A stretch of 7,274 bases of DNA from an uncultured Pseudanabaenaceae cyanobacterium (GCA_938015405.1 CALLPZ010000014.1:1-7274), one strand, 5' to 3'; numbered from the stretch's first letter, positions 1-6,320 are shown. Numbers and translations are program-made. The notes: generated by a model from the sequence alone, not told the origin.

Positions 1-197
1 TTCAGCTCTGGCAACTGCTCGGGATTGGCGATCGCCACCATCTCCGGCTTAAACTGCCGCACCTGTTTCGCCACCAACTCAATGTTGCGTCCCGCCGCCA
101 TGGCAACCACCCGAAACTGTTCGGGATACTGCTGGACGATATCAAGGGTTTGGGTTCCAATCGAGCCAGTGGAGCCGAGCAGGTTAATTGCTTTCAC
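1..197 (-). CDS. dxr: 1-deoxy-D-xylulose 5-phosphate reductoisomerase, N-terminal part (cut by window edge)
   Basis: Dxr (IspC) converts 1-deoxy-D-xylulose 5-phosphate to 2-C-methyl-D-erythritol 4-phosphate with NADPH. It is the committed step of the MEP isoprenoid pathway in the cytosol, which in cyanobacteria feeds carotenoids, phytol and quinones. The reverse strand reads VKAINLLGSTGSIGTQTLDI, followed by an AAGRNIEL segment near residues 34-41. The GSTGSIGTQTLDI stretch (residues 8-20) is the hallmark NADPH-binding loop of this family. Translation probably starts at the GTG at 197-195, because it places the Rossmann beta-strand right at the N-terminus as in known Dxr proteins. Only a weak AAGA purine run precedes it. 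About 65 of the usual roughly 390-400 residues are present, and the catalytic domain lies beyond base 1. Family assignment is near certain. Confidence 0.96.
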   Translation of the reverse strand, partial: MKAINLLGSTGSIGTQTLDIVQQYPEQFRVVAMAAGRNIELVAKQVRQFKPEMVAIANPEQLPEL

Positions 198-424
198 AGT
201 TTCTTAAGGATGACGCCGTTCACACAACTATACAGCGCCATTCGACGGCCGCTGGTTAGAAGCGAGGCAACGATCCCCATCTCCAAATCGCCTGAATAGT
301 CTGGGAAACAGTCATCCGTTGCGATCGCCTATCCACCCAAATGAAAGCCCAAACCCAGCTCAAAAAAAGACATCGCGGTGGCCATTCAGCAGCTCACGCT
401 CCGCCCCCAAAAGTCCGAAGTTCA
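198..424. other. Intergenic region between dxr and the NYN gene
   Basis: This 227-bp spacer lies between two minus-strand genes. It holds one HIP1 octamer (321-328), the candidate dxr -10 box, and a run of seven A on the plus strand near 363-369 (seven T on the minus strand). The T run could end the NYN transcript, but I see only a 4-5 bp stem in front of it, so I do not call a terminator. Short open frames crossing it do not resemble proteins. Confidence 0.6.
227..232 (-). promoter_or_regulatory. Candidate -10 box for dxr
   Basis: On the minus strand TATAGT lies 29 bases before the GTG start of dxr. That would give a short leader of about 23 bases. It matches the sigma-70 -10 consensus at five of six positions. 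No convincing -35 hexamer is seen at 16-18 bases spacing, so this is a weak, position-based call. Many cyanobacterial promoters lack a clear -35 element. Confidence 0.3.
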
Positions 425-1819
425 TCAAAGCAATTGGTCCAAATACTGCTCCTGATTCACCTCCCAATCTTCTGCCAAACGGTAGCTCGCATCATCTTGG
501 CGCACCAAAAGACCAACCTCCGCGAGCTGACTCACGCCATTGCGCAGCACACTGAAATTATTCGGCAACTTCCCATCCCGAGCTGCCGCACGCACATATG
601 CCAAGAAAATCTTGAAGCGCCCATAGGTTGGACCAGGATGTCCTTCCTCTAAGGCCTGATGAATTAATCCAACCATCGTCACCCAATCCTGACGCTCCAA
701 CAGGCAACGCTGAGTTTCGGCAGGTACTGCTGCTTCCTCTCCCCCCTCAGCCTCCATCGGAACATCCTCATCGCTATCTAGAAATAGCTCTTTAAATCCA
801 TCGACCTCGCGCTGATGAACCTTGCCATCCGCCTCCGCTTGAGCAACAAATTCCGAAAACGTCTCAAAGGTTTTTCGCCCATTTCCATTGACACCATTCG
901 AGGGCTTACGAATAGAACTTGCCCCCTGATAAGTGCAGGTTTCACTCGCCCGCATCAGAATATCAATCGGTGCAAAACGAGTACTGCTGCCCCGGTTCTG
1001 GGCACAGTCAATCGTCTCCAGCAAGCATTCCAAGGCAATCTCATAATCCAACAGTTTGACCGGCCGGGCAGCTTTTAGCTTTGGCTTGGGCACGCTGCTA
1101 GAAACCGTGGCAGGCAAACTCGGCTCACCATTGAGCAAGGCAATGGTGTTCGGTAGCTCTTCCAAGGAAATGAATTGATCCGCACTCATAATCAATTCAT
1201 CACTGGCCGTTTCAGCCCGGCCCACAAGGGTCACCCGCCGCTCCAAAGACTTCAGCGCATTGGCTAAGGGAATAAAGTCTTTGTCGGCCGTAACAATGAT
1301 GAAATTTTTGATGTTGGGGTACTGATAGGCCGCTGTCAAACAATCCACCGCCAATTTGACATCCACACTATTCGCCTTACGCAACGAGATATGAATCGGC
1401 TCAAATCCCATGCTGTACAGCGTCTTAGCAACGGATTCATTCTCTCGACGCCAGTTGGCATAAACAGCCTTGACCCGCAGATGCCCCTGGGATTTGGAGT
1501 ACTCAACGATGGACTCGGCGACGGGCGTATTTTTCGAGCCCATGTTCTTGGCCGACTCTCGGACATTTTCGTAGTCCCAAAAGATCGCAGTTTCAGCTGC
1601 TGTGGTTGAATCTCCTCGCAATGACCCCGAAGCAGCATTTCTCCCAGAGCTGGGCTGACGACTGAGGCCCACAGCTGCCCAACTCGCGGGTATCGCCGTC
1701 GCACCGGCCAGCAACCAATCTCGGGTAGAGCGTTCAGCGGCCAAGCTCAGACCACAACTGACACTAAATGCCAGCAAGCTGAGGTAGAGCCAATCACGCT
1801 TTCGCAGGTATTTCATCAC
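425..1819 (-). CDS. Membrane-anchored NYN (PIN-like) ribonuclease-domain protein with C-terminal OST-HTH/winged-helix-like modules
   Basis: This is a 464-residue protein. Residues 11-28 form a hydrophobic segment after a basic MMKYLRKR start, and a second hydrophobic stretch lies near 35-52. This predicts a membrane hairpin with the rest cytoplasmic. Residues about 76-222 form an NYN domain: FWDYENV has Asp82, SVDVKLAVD has Asp153 and Asp159, and VTADKDF has Asp179 and Asp181. This acidic set is the metal-binding site expected in PIN-like nucleases, so the active site looks intact. Residues about 258-348 resemble an OST-HTH (LOTUS) RNA-binding fold (RFAPIDILMR, then RKTFETFSEFV). An acidic linker (348-367) leads to a second winged-helix-like segment (about 371-450). 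The inferred role is membrane-associated RNA processing or decay; the substrate is unknown. LabA of Synechococcus is a NYN-family relative, but orthology is not claimed. The start is GTG at 1819 or the next codon, ATG at 1816; neither has a good ribosome binding site. Confidence 0.92.
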   Translation of the reverse strand: MMKYLRKRDWLYLSLLAFSVSCGLSLAAERSTRDWLLAGATAIPASWAAVGLSRQPSSGRNAASGSLRGDSTTAAETAIFWDYENVRESAKNMGSKNTPVAESIVEYSKSQGHLRVKAVYANWRRENESVAKTLYSMGFEPIHISLRKANSVDVKLAVDCLTAAYQYPNIKNFIIVTADKDFIPLANALKSLERRVTLVGRAETASDELIMSADQFISLEELPNTIALLNGEPSLPATVSSSVPKPKLKAARPVKLLDYEIALECLLETIDCAQNRGSSTRFAPIDILMRASETCTYQGASSIRKPSNGVNGNGRKTFETFSEFVAQAEADGKVHQREVDGFKELFLDSDEDVPMEAEGGEEAAVPAETQRCLLERQDWVTMVGLIHQALEEGHPGPTYGRFKIFLAYVRAAARDGKLPNNFSVLRNGVSQLAEVGLLVRQDDASYRLAEDWEVNQEQYLDQLL

Positions 1820-2392
1820 AAGAGGAAGACTAGAGAACGGCGCTCTACAGTCCTTCTCCAGGTAGCCAGGCCTAAGCCATGCCCCCTAAAGGTTTGGCCC
1901 CGCCTGGAGTTTCAGCCTGAAGAGTAGAGCAGCATCATGCCAGGGCAACCTCACGAAAGGCAGGCACACCCCATCAAGCTATTGCGAATGGCTGATAGGG
2001 CCAGAATCTCTAGGTAATCTCTTAAGATTTTCAGCTCGCCCGTATTAGGCGCTTTGGAGACGATAGGTCGAGGCGATCGCTCCCTTTCGGCTGCTTTAGG
2101 CATGGAAAACCCATCCCGACCCCGCTAGACCGCGTAGTCCTGCCCACAGCCAAAGCCGTATAAGCCCGGAGGTCGAGCCTCTAACGCTTCCTGAGATCTA
2201 GCGATTCACTTCTCAGGGGGAAATTCCATCCTTGAGGAACGAGAGCAGGTTGAATCGCTCAATTCAGTCAGAACCTCTCTAGCCAGATCTCTTCGGTTCC
2301 CAGAGCCTCAGTTCAACTATTTACTTTTAAGCCACTTTGTCAGCAAGGAGCTCTCCCCTCTGCTCCCTCCATGGCCCTTCACTTATTTTTTT
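1820..2392. other. Long non-coding stretch between divergent genes
   Basis: This 573-bp region lies between the minus-strand NYN gene and the plus-strand response regulator, so it should carry both promoters. It contains a HIP1 octamer (2073-2080), an inverted repeat CCAGGC/GCCTGG with a 30-base loop (1866-1871 and 1902-1907), and CCTGAGA/TCTCAGG (2190-2196 and 2211-2217). A T-rich run lies at 2318-2329, and AAGGAG sits at 2345-2350, too far from the start at 2393 to serve it. I recognise no tRNA, SRP RNA, RNase P RNA, tmRNA or 6S RNA signature. The longest protein-like minus-strand frame (1951-2103, 50 codons) resembles nothing I know. Confidence 0.6.
2190..2217. repeat. Inverted repeat, 7-bp arms, 14-base loop
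   Basis: CCTGAGA (2190-2196) and TCTCAGG (2211-2217) are perfect reverse complements around a 14-base loop. They lie about 175 bases upstream of the response regulator start. This could be an operator or a minor RNA hairpin. No T-run follows, so it is unlikely to be a terminator, and arms this short can arise by chance. Confidence 0.35.
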
Positions 2393-3610
2393 ATGAGCAG
2401 CAGCATCAGAGATCTGGAAAATTCGTCCTCACAGGCGTCTCCCCAGCCCGAACTGAATTGGTTATTGCACCCCATTCGCCAAGCCTCCCAAGCCCAGTTC
2501 AATGGCAACCTCTATCTGCATTGGAGCCAAGCTGCTCCCTGGGGGCTCACCTTTAGGCATGGTCGACTCGTCTGGGCTTGGGCAGGCAATCACCGACTCC
2601 GGCGTTGGCGACGGCTGTTGGGAAGCCACACCAGCCAGGGGACTCCAGCGGTTCCAGCCAGGGCCCAGTCTCCCCAGCAGGGATTCAACTCCACCATGCC
2701 CGTCTGGGAATACGAAACTTTGAAAGGGATGGTGAGCCAAGGTGATATCTCGCGGGAAACCGCTGTGGCGATCGCCCGTGAAAACCTCATCGAAGTGATG
2801 TTTGAGCTCGTTCAGAGAATCTACGCCATCGGCGAGGTGCCTCAGCTCGACTCCAAAACCTTCAAGCTAGAACAACCACTCAAATTCTTTGCTCCTAGTG
2901 AAATTGCTCTGGCCGTTGGCCATCGCTGGAGCGCTTGGCGCAATGCAGAATTGTCCAACTATTCCCCCATGCTGGCCCCCTATCTCTACCAGCCGGAGCC
3001 ACTCAAAGCCCTCGTCTCAGGAATCAGTTACCGCAACCTAGAGCAATGCCTCCAAGGCCAACGCTCCCTGCGAGAACTGGCAGCGCTGATGAATCAAAAT
3101 CTGCTAAGTCTCAGCCAAACCCTGGTGAGCTACGAAAGACGTTGCTTAATCAAGTTCGCCCAGCTGCCCCAGCCCCTGGGGGGAGGAGCAATACTGGGGC
3201 AAAACTCCTGCTCAGCCAACGATACAACTCAGCCCCTGGTCCTCTGCATTGACGACAGTGAGATGGTCTGCCGACAACTCGGCAAAATCGTCTCCGCCTC
3301 GGGTTATCGCTATGACGCCGTCCAAGATTCTCTCTCAGGCCTCCAGCGAATCCTCGAAACCAAGCCAAGCCTGATTTTCCTCGATTTGGTCATGCCCATC
3401 GTTAGCGGCTATGAGCTTTGCGCTCAAATCCGCCGGGTGCAGGAGTTACGCGACATTCCCATCATCATTTTGACCAGCAGCGACAGCATCATTGATCGGG
3501 TCAGGCTCAAGGTTGCAGGCTCAACCATTTTCCTGCCCAAGCCGATCCGTTCCACAGCCATCCAAAAGGTCTTAAACACCTATTGTTTAGGCAATGCTGC
3601 CGCTGCCTAG
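2393..3610 (+). CDS. PatA/PixG-type response regulator (PATAN domain plus C-terminal receiver)
   Basis: This 405-residue protein has the architecture of the cyanobacterial PatA/PixG/PilG family. The N-terminal part carries the PATAN (DUF4388) signature: FNGNLYLHW near residues 36-44, then HGRLVWAWAGNHRLRRWRRLL near 56-76. An alpha-helical middle follows. The receiver spans about 282-397, with acidic pair Asp287/Asp288 (VLCIDDSE), phospho-acceptor Asp331 (FLDLVMP), Thr361 (ILTSSD) and Lys383 (LPKPI), all the conserved positions. Family members act in phototaxis, pilus-dependent motility and heterocyst patterning, and receive phosphate from CheA-like kinases. The receiver at the C-terminus with no DNA-binding domain implies output through the PATAN part and protein contacts. 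The usual pixH/pixI/pixJ/pixL-type partner genes are not adjacent, so it appears orphan here. The ATG at 2393 lacks a nearby Shine-Dalgarno, but no better in-frame start is seen. Confidence 0.93.
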   Translation: MSSSIRDLENSSSQASPQPELNWLLHPIRQASQAQFNGNLYLHWSQAAPWGLTFRHGRLVWAWAGNHRLRRWRRLLGSHTSQGTPAVPARAQSPQQGFNSTMPVWEYETLKGMVSQGDISRETAVAIARENLIEVMFELVQRIYAIGEVPQLDSKTFKLEQPLKFFAPSEIALAVGHRWSAWRNAELSNYSPMLAPYLYQPEPLKALVSGISYRNLEQCLQGQRSLRELAALMNQNLLSLSQTLVSYERRCLIKFAQLPQPLGGGAILGQNSCSANDTTQPLVLCIDDSEMVCRQLGKIVSASGYRYDAVQDSLSGLQRILETKPSLIFLDLVMPIVSGYELCAQIRRVQELRDIPIIILTSSDSIIDRVRLKVAGSTIFLPKPIRSTAIQKVLNTYCLGNAAAA

Positions 3611-3651
3611 GACCTCAACAAGAGAGAAGCCAACCGCAAATGCCCGCCGAC

Positions 3652-3978
3652 CTACTTCAAAGTGACTGCAGTGCCCGTCGCCGTAATCAAAAACAGCACC
3701 CCTTCGTTATCGATATTGATTGAATCCGTATTGATCTGAACCCCGATCACGGCATCAGCTCCCTTACGGGCAGCCCGATCCTCAAGCTCCTTCAGAGCTT
3801 CCTTTTGCCCCTTTTCAAACACCTTTTCGTAGCTGGCAGTCCGGCCACCAAACACATCCCTGAGACCTGCCATAAAGTCCCGGAGAGCATTCGTGCCATA
3901 CACCACTTCAGCCGTGGTAGTGCCCAGGTACTGCTTAATTTCGTAGCCCTGAAGAAAGTCAGTGGTGGTGTTAATCAT
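3652..3978 (-). CDS. YbjQ/UPF0145 family protein (putative heavy-metal-binding domain)
   Basis: The protein is 108 residues from ATG 3978, matching the usual 100-110 of the YbjQ family (COG0393). Family-typical segments are TTTDFLQGYEIKQYLGTTTAEVVYGTN near the start, RDVFGGRTASYEKVFEKGQKEAL in the middle, and ARKGADAVIGVQIN followed by VLFLITATGTAV at the end. Structures of relatives form a small oligomeric alpha/beta barrel-like fold. The 'heavy-metal-binding' label is a database inference and no function is proven. An in-frame GTG at 4083 would add 35 residues with no family resemblance, so I prefer ATG 3978, which has AGGA ten bases upstream. It converges with the response regulator gene, with 41 bases between the stop codons and no obvious terminator. 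Confidence 0.91.
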   Translation of the reverse strand: MINTTTDFLQGYEIKQYLGTTTAEVVYGTNALRDFMAGLRDVFGGRTASYEKVFEKGQKEALKELEDRAARKGADAVIGVQINTDSINIDNEGVLFLITATGTAVTLK

Positions 3979-4103
3979 GGGGGTTATGTCCTGAGAGAAA
4001 AAATCCAAAGCAGGCCTGTTCACAGCAGCTGGGCTCCAATCCGATGGAATGCCCTCGACTCCGAAAGTGAACTGTAGGGGCACAGAGGCTTAAGTCCACA
4101 GAG

Positions 4104-4133
4104 TATTTAGGGTTCAGCCGTCAGGATTTGTAA
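4104..4133 (-). promoter_or_regulatory. Candidate sigma-70-type promoter for the ybjQ-like gene
   Basis: On the minus strand TTACAA (4133-4128) is followed after 18 bases by TAAATA (4109-4104). Transcription would begin near 4097, giving a leader of about 120 bases before ATG 3978. Hexamer matches are moderate, so this is a suggestion only. The putative MITE ends 28 bases upstream and could have altered the gene's regulation. Confidence 0.3.
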
Positions 4134-4160
4134 GGGCACAGTGCCTATTTCAAGTCTTAG

Positions 4161-4277
4161 AGGATGTTTGAAAGGCAGCTAAAGCTGCCACAGAACTGTG
4201 GGGTTCAAGCTCAAATCAACCGAGAGAGGTCACTCAAAATCTCAAAGTTGAGTTTCAGCTAATTTTGCAAACATCCC
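4161..4277. mobile_element. Putative MITE with IS5-like terminal inverted repeats
   Basis: AGGATGTTTG at 4161-4170 mirrors CAAACATCCC at 4268-4277: a perfect 9-bp core (GGATGTTTG) plus a matching purine at the outer end. The flanks are TTAG (4157-4160) and CTAG (4278-4281), both fitting the YTAR target pattern of IS5-family (IS427-type) insertions. The 117-bp interior has no coding capacity. It holds tandem small palindromes: GGCAGCT/AGCTGCC (4174-4189), CCACAG/CTGTGG (4188-4201) and CTCAA/TTGAG (4241-4252). A short, structured, transposase-free element with terminal repeats fits a non-autonomous MITE mobilised in trans. Assignment to the IS5 family rests on terminus similarity from memory, and only one copy is present here, so mobility is inferred. 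Confidence 0.55.
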
Positions 4278-4330
4278 CTAGGCAGACAGCCTTAATTCTG
4301 CCATCCCAATTCAATTCCATGGGCATATTT

Positions 4331-4342
4331 TGCAGGCCTGCA
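4331..4342. repeat. 12-bp perfect palindrome
   Basis: TGCAGGCCTGCA reads the same on both strands. Its GCAGGC half also pairs with GCCTGC at 4367-4372, and AGGC/GCCT (4359-4370) forms a neighbouring mini-hairpin, so several alternative foldings exist. It could be a dimeric protein-binding site or chance; nothing in the context decides. Confidence 0.35.
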
Positions 4343-4442
4343 CGATGGACCTGTAGAGAGGCCAAAGCCTGCATTCAAATCCTCTGCGGAGATGATGGCC
4401 AGGGGAAGCAGACCCACATTTAAATAGGGCTAGTCCCCCAAT

Positions 4443-4496
4443 TTACCCAGGAAGACCATCGGGTAAGATCAAGCTCAGGCTGTTGGTCTGAAGCTT
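4443..4496. repeat. Two consecutive small inverted repeats
   Basis: TTACCC (4443-4448) pairs with GGGTAA (4461-4466) around 12 bases. Four bases later AAGCTCAG (4471-4478) pairs with CTGAAGCTT (4488-4496) around a 9-base loop, with one bulged A. Side by side they could form a two-hairpin RNA or operator sites. No T-run follows, so neither looks like a terminator. Confidence 0.35.
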
Positions 4497-4525
4497 CTAG
4501 GGCAGACAATTGATTGGCAGCGTAA

Positions 4526-4549
4526 CTTACAGCCCAATGGGGCTTACAG
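4526..4549. repeat. Direct repeat CTTACAG, two copies 17 bases apart
   Basis: CTTACAG occurs at 4526-4532 and 4543-4549, and between them AGCCC/GGGCT (4531-4544) forms a short inverted repeat. The spacing is somewhat more than 1.5 helical turns. It could be a paired binding site for a regulator of the TPR gene, 270 bases downstream, but seven-base repeats are weak evidence. Confidence 0.3.
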
Positions 4550-4613
4550 TTGCACGACCACCAAGATCATCTGGCTCTGCCTGAACTCAATGAACTGGCG
4601 GAGATTATCCGGC

Positions 4614-4652
4614 CCAGTGCTCCAGGCGAATGGAGAATGCCTGGAGCACTGG
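4614..4652. repeat. Strong perfect hairpin, 14-bp arms, 11-base loop
   Basis: CCAGTGCTCCAGGC (4614-4627) and GCCTGGAGCACTGG (4639-4652) are perfect reverse complements around an 11-base loop. A G-T pair can extend the stem by one. No T-run follows on the plus strand and no A-run precedes it, so it is not a standard Rho-independent terminator in either direction. The right arm also begins an exact tandem duplication of CTGGAGCA (4641-4648 and 4649-4656). It lies 165 bases before the TPR start. It may be a structured leader element, a dimer binding site, or a relic of an insertion. Confidence 0.7.
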
Positions 4653-4816
4653 AGCAACCCGGGACATGTCTTGACGTTCAGAGGGTTCAGCCCGAGCGGG
4701 AACTCCCCCCTTCAAGAAGTCGTCTAACGGAGGTTGATTAGGTCACTGCAGAATTGGACGATTCGCAGGACTAATCTGGCTCAGCGATCGCGTTACCCCA
4801 AGGAAAATTCACCACT

Positions 4817-5956
4817 GTGTCTCGTTCCCTATCTACTTTGACGACCCTCAAACAAACCTGCTGTGCGGGGCTTCTCGCCGGCTTGGTTGCCTCCCTGGCC
4901 CCCAGCCTGGCCTTGGCCCAGTCCACGGGAAAAATCAAGGTCGTCGCTCCGCCGGGCCCCGTGCCAGCATCCATTAACCGCGATCGCCTCAACGACCTCC
5001 TCGACCAGGCCGCCAATGCCATCAAAGCCAAGCGCTTTGACCAGGCCGCAGCAGCCTACCAAGAAGCCATTCCCTTAGAACCAGACAACGCCCGCCTTTA
5101 CTCCGGCCTCGGCTACGTCCAAGCCCAACGTAGCGATTTCAGTGCCTCGGCCCAGGCCTTTCGCCAAGCCGTTTCCCTTGAGCAAAACAACGCCGATTTC
5201 CACACCGGCCTGGCCTACGCCCTCGCCAATCTCGAAGACTACAAAGGCGCAGCCCAGGCCTACCGTCGGGCGATCCAGCAGGATAGCAAGAAAAAGTCAG
5301 CCTACATCGGCCTCGGCACCGTTCTGCGCCGCTCCGGCGAATTCGATGTCGCGATCGCGGTCTACGAACAATACAGAGCCCTACAGCCCCGCGACTGGCG
5401 TCCCTATGAAGCCATCGGCACCATGCGCATCCAACAGCGCAAGTACAGCGAGGCCCTCAAGATCCTGAAACAGGCAGAGCAATTTGCCCCCCAAAATGCC
5501 AGTATCCAGGTCAGCAAAGCTGTTGCCCTTCTGGGCCTCAATCGCCCTTCTGAAGGCGTTGCTGCCCTGGAGCGAGCCTCCAAGATCGAATCCAAGAATC
5601 CCTTCATTTTCCTCAAGCTGGGTGAGGTCTACCAAACCCTAGGGAAAGAGGACAAAGCTCTCAAGGCCTACAGTCAAGCCATCTCCCTTCGCCCCAACTA
5701 CGACGAAGCTCGCTCTCGCATCGCCAAAATACACATGGGCAATTCAGACTATGAAAGCGCCATCGTAATTTACGAAGACATCCTGAAAAGATCCCCCCGC
5801 AATGGCGACGCTCACTTCAACCTCGGCCTTGCATTACGGTCCCGCAATCGCAAAAAAGAAGCCAAAGCAGCCCTACGCCGCGCCGAAAGCATCTTCAAAG
5901 AGGAAGGTAACCGTGAGAGACTAGACGAAACCAAAAAGCTCCTCAAGGGGCTATAG
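4817..5956 (+). CDS. Exported tetratricopeptide (TPR) repeat protein
   Basis: This 379-residue protein begins with a Sec-type signal peptide: short polar N-region with Lys12, a hydrophobic core at about 17-32, and a probable cleavage after Ala34 (LALA/QS). There is no lipobox. From about residue 57 to 365 it is built of roughly nine TPR units of 34 residues, seen from recurring patterns such as AYQEAIPLEPDNARLYSGLGY (80-100), AYRRAIQQDSKKKSAYIGLG and AYSQAISLRPNYDEA. TPRs form a superhelix that binds partner proteins. The location suggests a periplasmic scaffold or assembly factor; the partner is unknown. The GTG start at 4817 is chosen because it yields a complete signal peptide and has AAGGA about 12 bases upstream. 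The gene appears monocistronic, with a long structured upstream region. Confidence 0.92.
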   Translation: MSRSLSTLTTLKQTCCAGLLAGLVASLAPSLALAQSTGKIKVVAPPGPVPASINRDRLNDLLDQAANAIKAKRFDQAAAAYQEAIPLEPDNARLYSGLGYVQAQRSDFSASAQAFRQAVSLEQNNADFHTGLAYALANLEDYKGAAQAYRRAIQQDSKKKSAYIGLGTVLRRSGEFDVAIAVYEQYRALQPRDWRPYEAIGTMRIQQRKYSEALKILKQAEQFAPQNASIQVSKAVALLGLNRPSEGVAALERASKIESKNPFIFLKLGEVYQTLGKEDKALKAYSQAISLRPNYDEARSRIAKIHMGNSDYESAIVIYEDILKRSPRNGDAHFNLGLALRSRNRKKEAKAALRRAESIFKEEGNRERLDETKKLLKGL

Positions 5957-5969
5957 GGCTCCCTTGTTT
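5944..5969 (+). terminator. Possible weak terminator overlapping the TPR stop codon
   Basis: CAAGGGG (5944-5950) can pair with TCCCTTG (5960-5966), with one G-T pair and a 9-base loop, followed by TTT. The stem overlaps the TAG stop at 5954-5956, which is unusual, and the T-run is short. Partial read-through into the DUF2839 gene is possible. Confidence 0.35.
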
Positions 5970-6040
5970 CTGGCATGCGATGTCTGAAGCCTGGAAGTCT
6001 GGTCAAGCTCCGAGTTCCATGATCATTTTCTTTCAAACCC

Positions 6041-6271
6041 ATGGGTGAATCAAAGCGACGCCAGGAAAACCTCGGTGAAAGTTACGGCAACCCCGATAAG
6101 GATTACTTCATCAAGGGCTTGCCCATTACCAAAAAGCAGTCTGAGCAATTCCTTAACATCACGACCCAAGGTGCCTGGTATGGCATCGGCATCATGGCAT
6201 TTGCCTGGGTCGTAATTCGCTTCGTTGGCCCTAGCCTAGGCTGGTGGACCTTGATGGATGGGCCGGGATAA
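6041..6271 (+). CDS. DUF2839 family small membrane protein
   Basis: This 76-residue protein begins MGESKRRQENLGESYG and continues LPITKKQSEQFLNITTQGAWYG, typical of the DUF2839 family, which to my knowledge is found in cyanobacteria and has no established function. Residues about 45-67 (AWYGIGIMAFAWVVIRFVG) form one transmembrane helix, followed by SLGWWTL. The positively charged N-terminal 35 residues suggest an N-in cytoplasmic side. Length is normal for the family. The ATG at 6041 has no visible Shine-Dalgarno, which is common in cyanobacteria. It follows the TPR gene after 84 bases, so it could be co-transcribed, and it is closed by a strong terminator at 6321-6359. Confidence 0.92.
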   Translation: MGESKRRQENLGESYGNPDKDYFIKGLPITKKQSEQFLNITTQGAWYGIGIMAFAWVVIRFVGPSLGWWTLMDGPG

Positions 6272-6286
6272 ATTGAGAAATCGATG

Positions 6287-6305
6287 GGTGAAGACATCCT
6301 TCACC
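6287..6305 (+). repeat. Small hairpin after the DUF2839 stop codon
   Basis: GGTGAAG (6287-6293) and CTTCACC (6299-6305) pair perfectly around a 5-base loop, 15 bases after the stop codon and 15 bases before the larger terminator stem. It may protect the mRNA 3' end or be incidental. Confidence 0.45.
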
Positions 6306-6320
6306 GCAGAATATCCAAAC

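Larger units (their letters stand above)
4278..4816. other. Long non-coding stretch upstream of the TPR gene, rich in inverted repeats
   Basis: No convincing gene is seen in 539 bp between the putative MITE and the TPR protein start. It contains the palindrome TGCAGGCCTGCA (4331-4342), TTACCC/GGGTAA (4443-4466), AAGCTCAG/CTGAAGCTT (4471-4496), two CTTACAG copies (4526-4532 and 4543-4549), the strong hairpin at 4614-4652 and a HIP1 octamer (4784-4791). A 63-codon frame at 4550-4741 starts with TTG and runs straight through the hairpin. Its composition is not protein-like by family resemblance, so it is not called as a gene. Confidence 0.6.

Noticed and set aside
363..424. Possible terminator for the NYN gene (seven T on the minus strand)
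   Set aside because: Only a 4-5 bp stem with a large loop precedes the T-run, too weak to call.
1951..2103. 50-codon minus-strand frame in the divergent spacer (MPKAAERERSPRPIVS...)
   Set aside because: It is short, has no Shine-Dalgarno, resembles no known family and shows no domain. Kept only as a hint for conservation testing.
2150..2190. GGAGGTCGAGCCTC looked like a tRNA T-arm
   Set aside because: The loop is too short and no acceptor stem, D-arm or anticodon arm can be placed around it.
2371..2556. 61-codon frame starting at ATG 2371, with AAGGAG 20 bases upstream
   Set aside because: It overlaps the PATAN response regulator in another frame. The overlapping frame has clear family motifs and this one has none.
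3979..4083. N-terminal extension of the YbjQ-like protein from GTG 4083
   Set aside because: The extra 35 residues have no family match. ATG 3978 gives the usual length and has AGGA ten bases upstream.
4279..4509. Near-direct repeat CTAGGCAGACA (4278) and CTAGGGCAGACA (4497)
   Set aside because: The match is about 11 bases with one inserted base and no partner structure. It could be chance and does not define an element.
4550..4741. 63-codon plus-strand frame starting with TTG
   Set aside because: It has a rare start codon, no family resemblance, and runs through a perfect 14-bp hairpin and a tandem repeat, which better explain the sequence.
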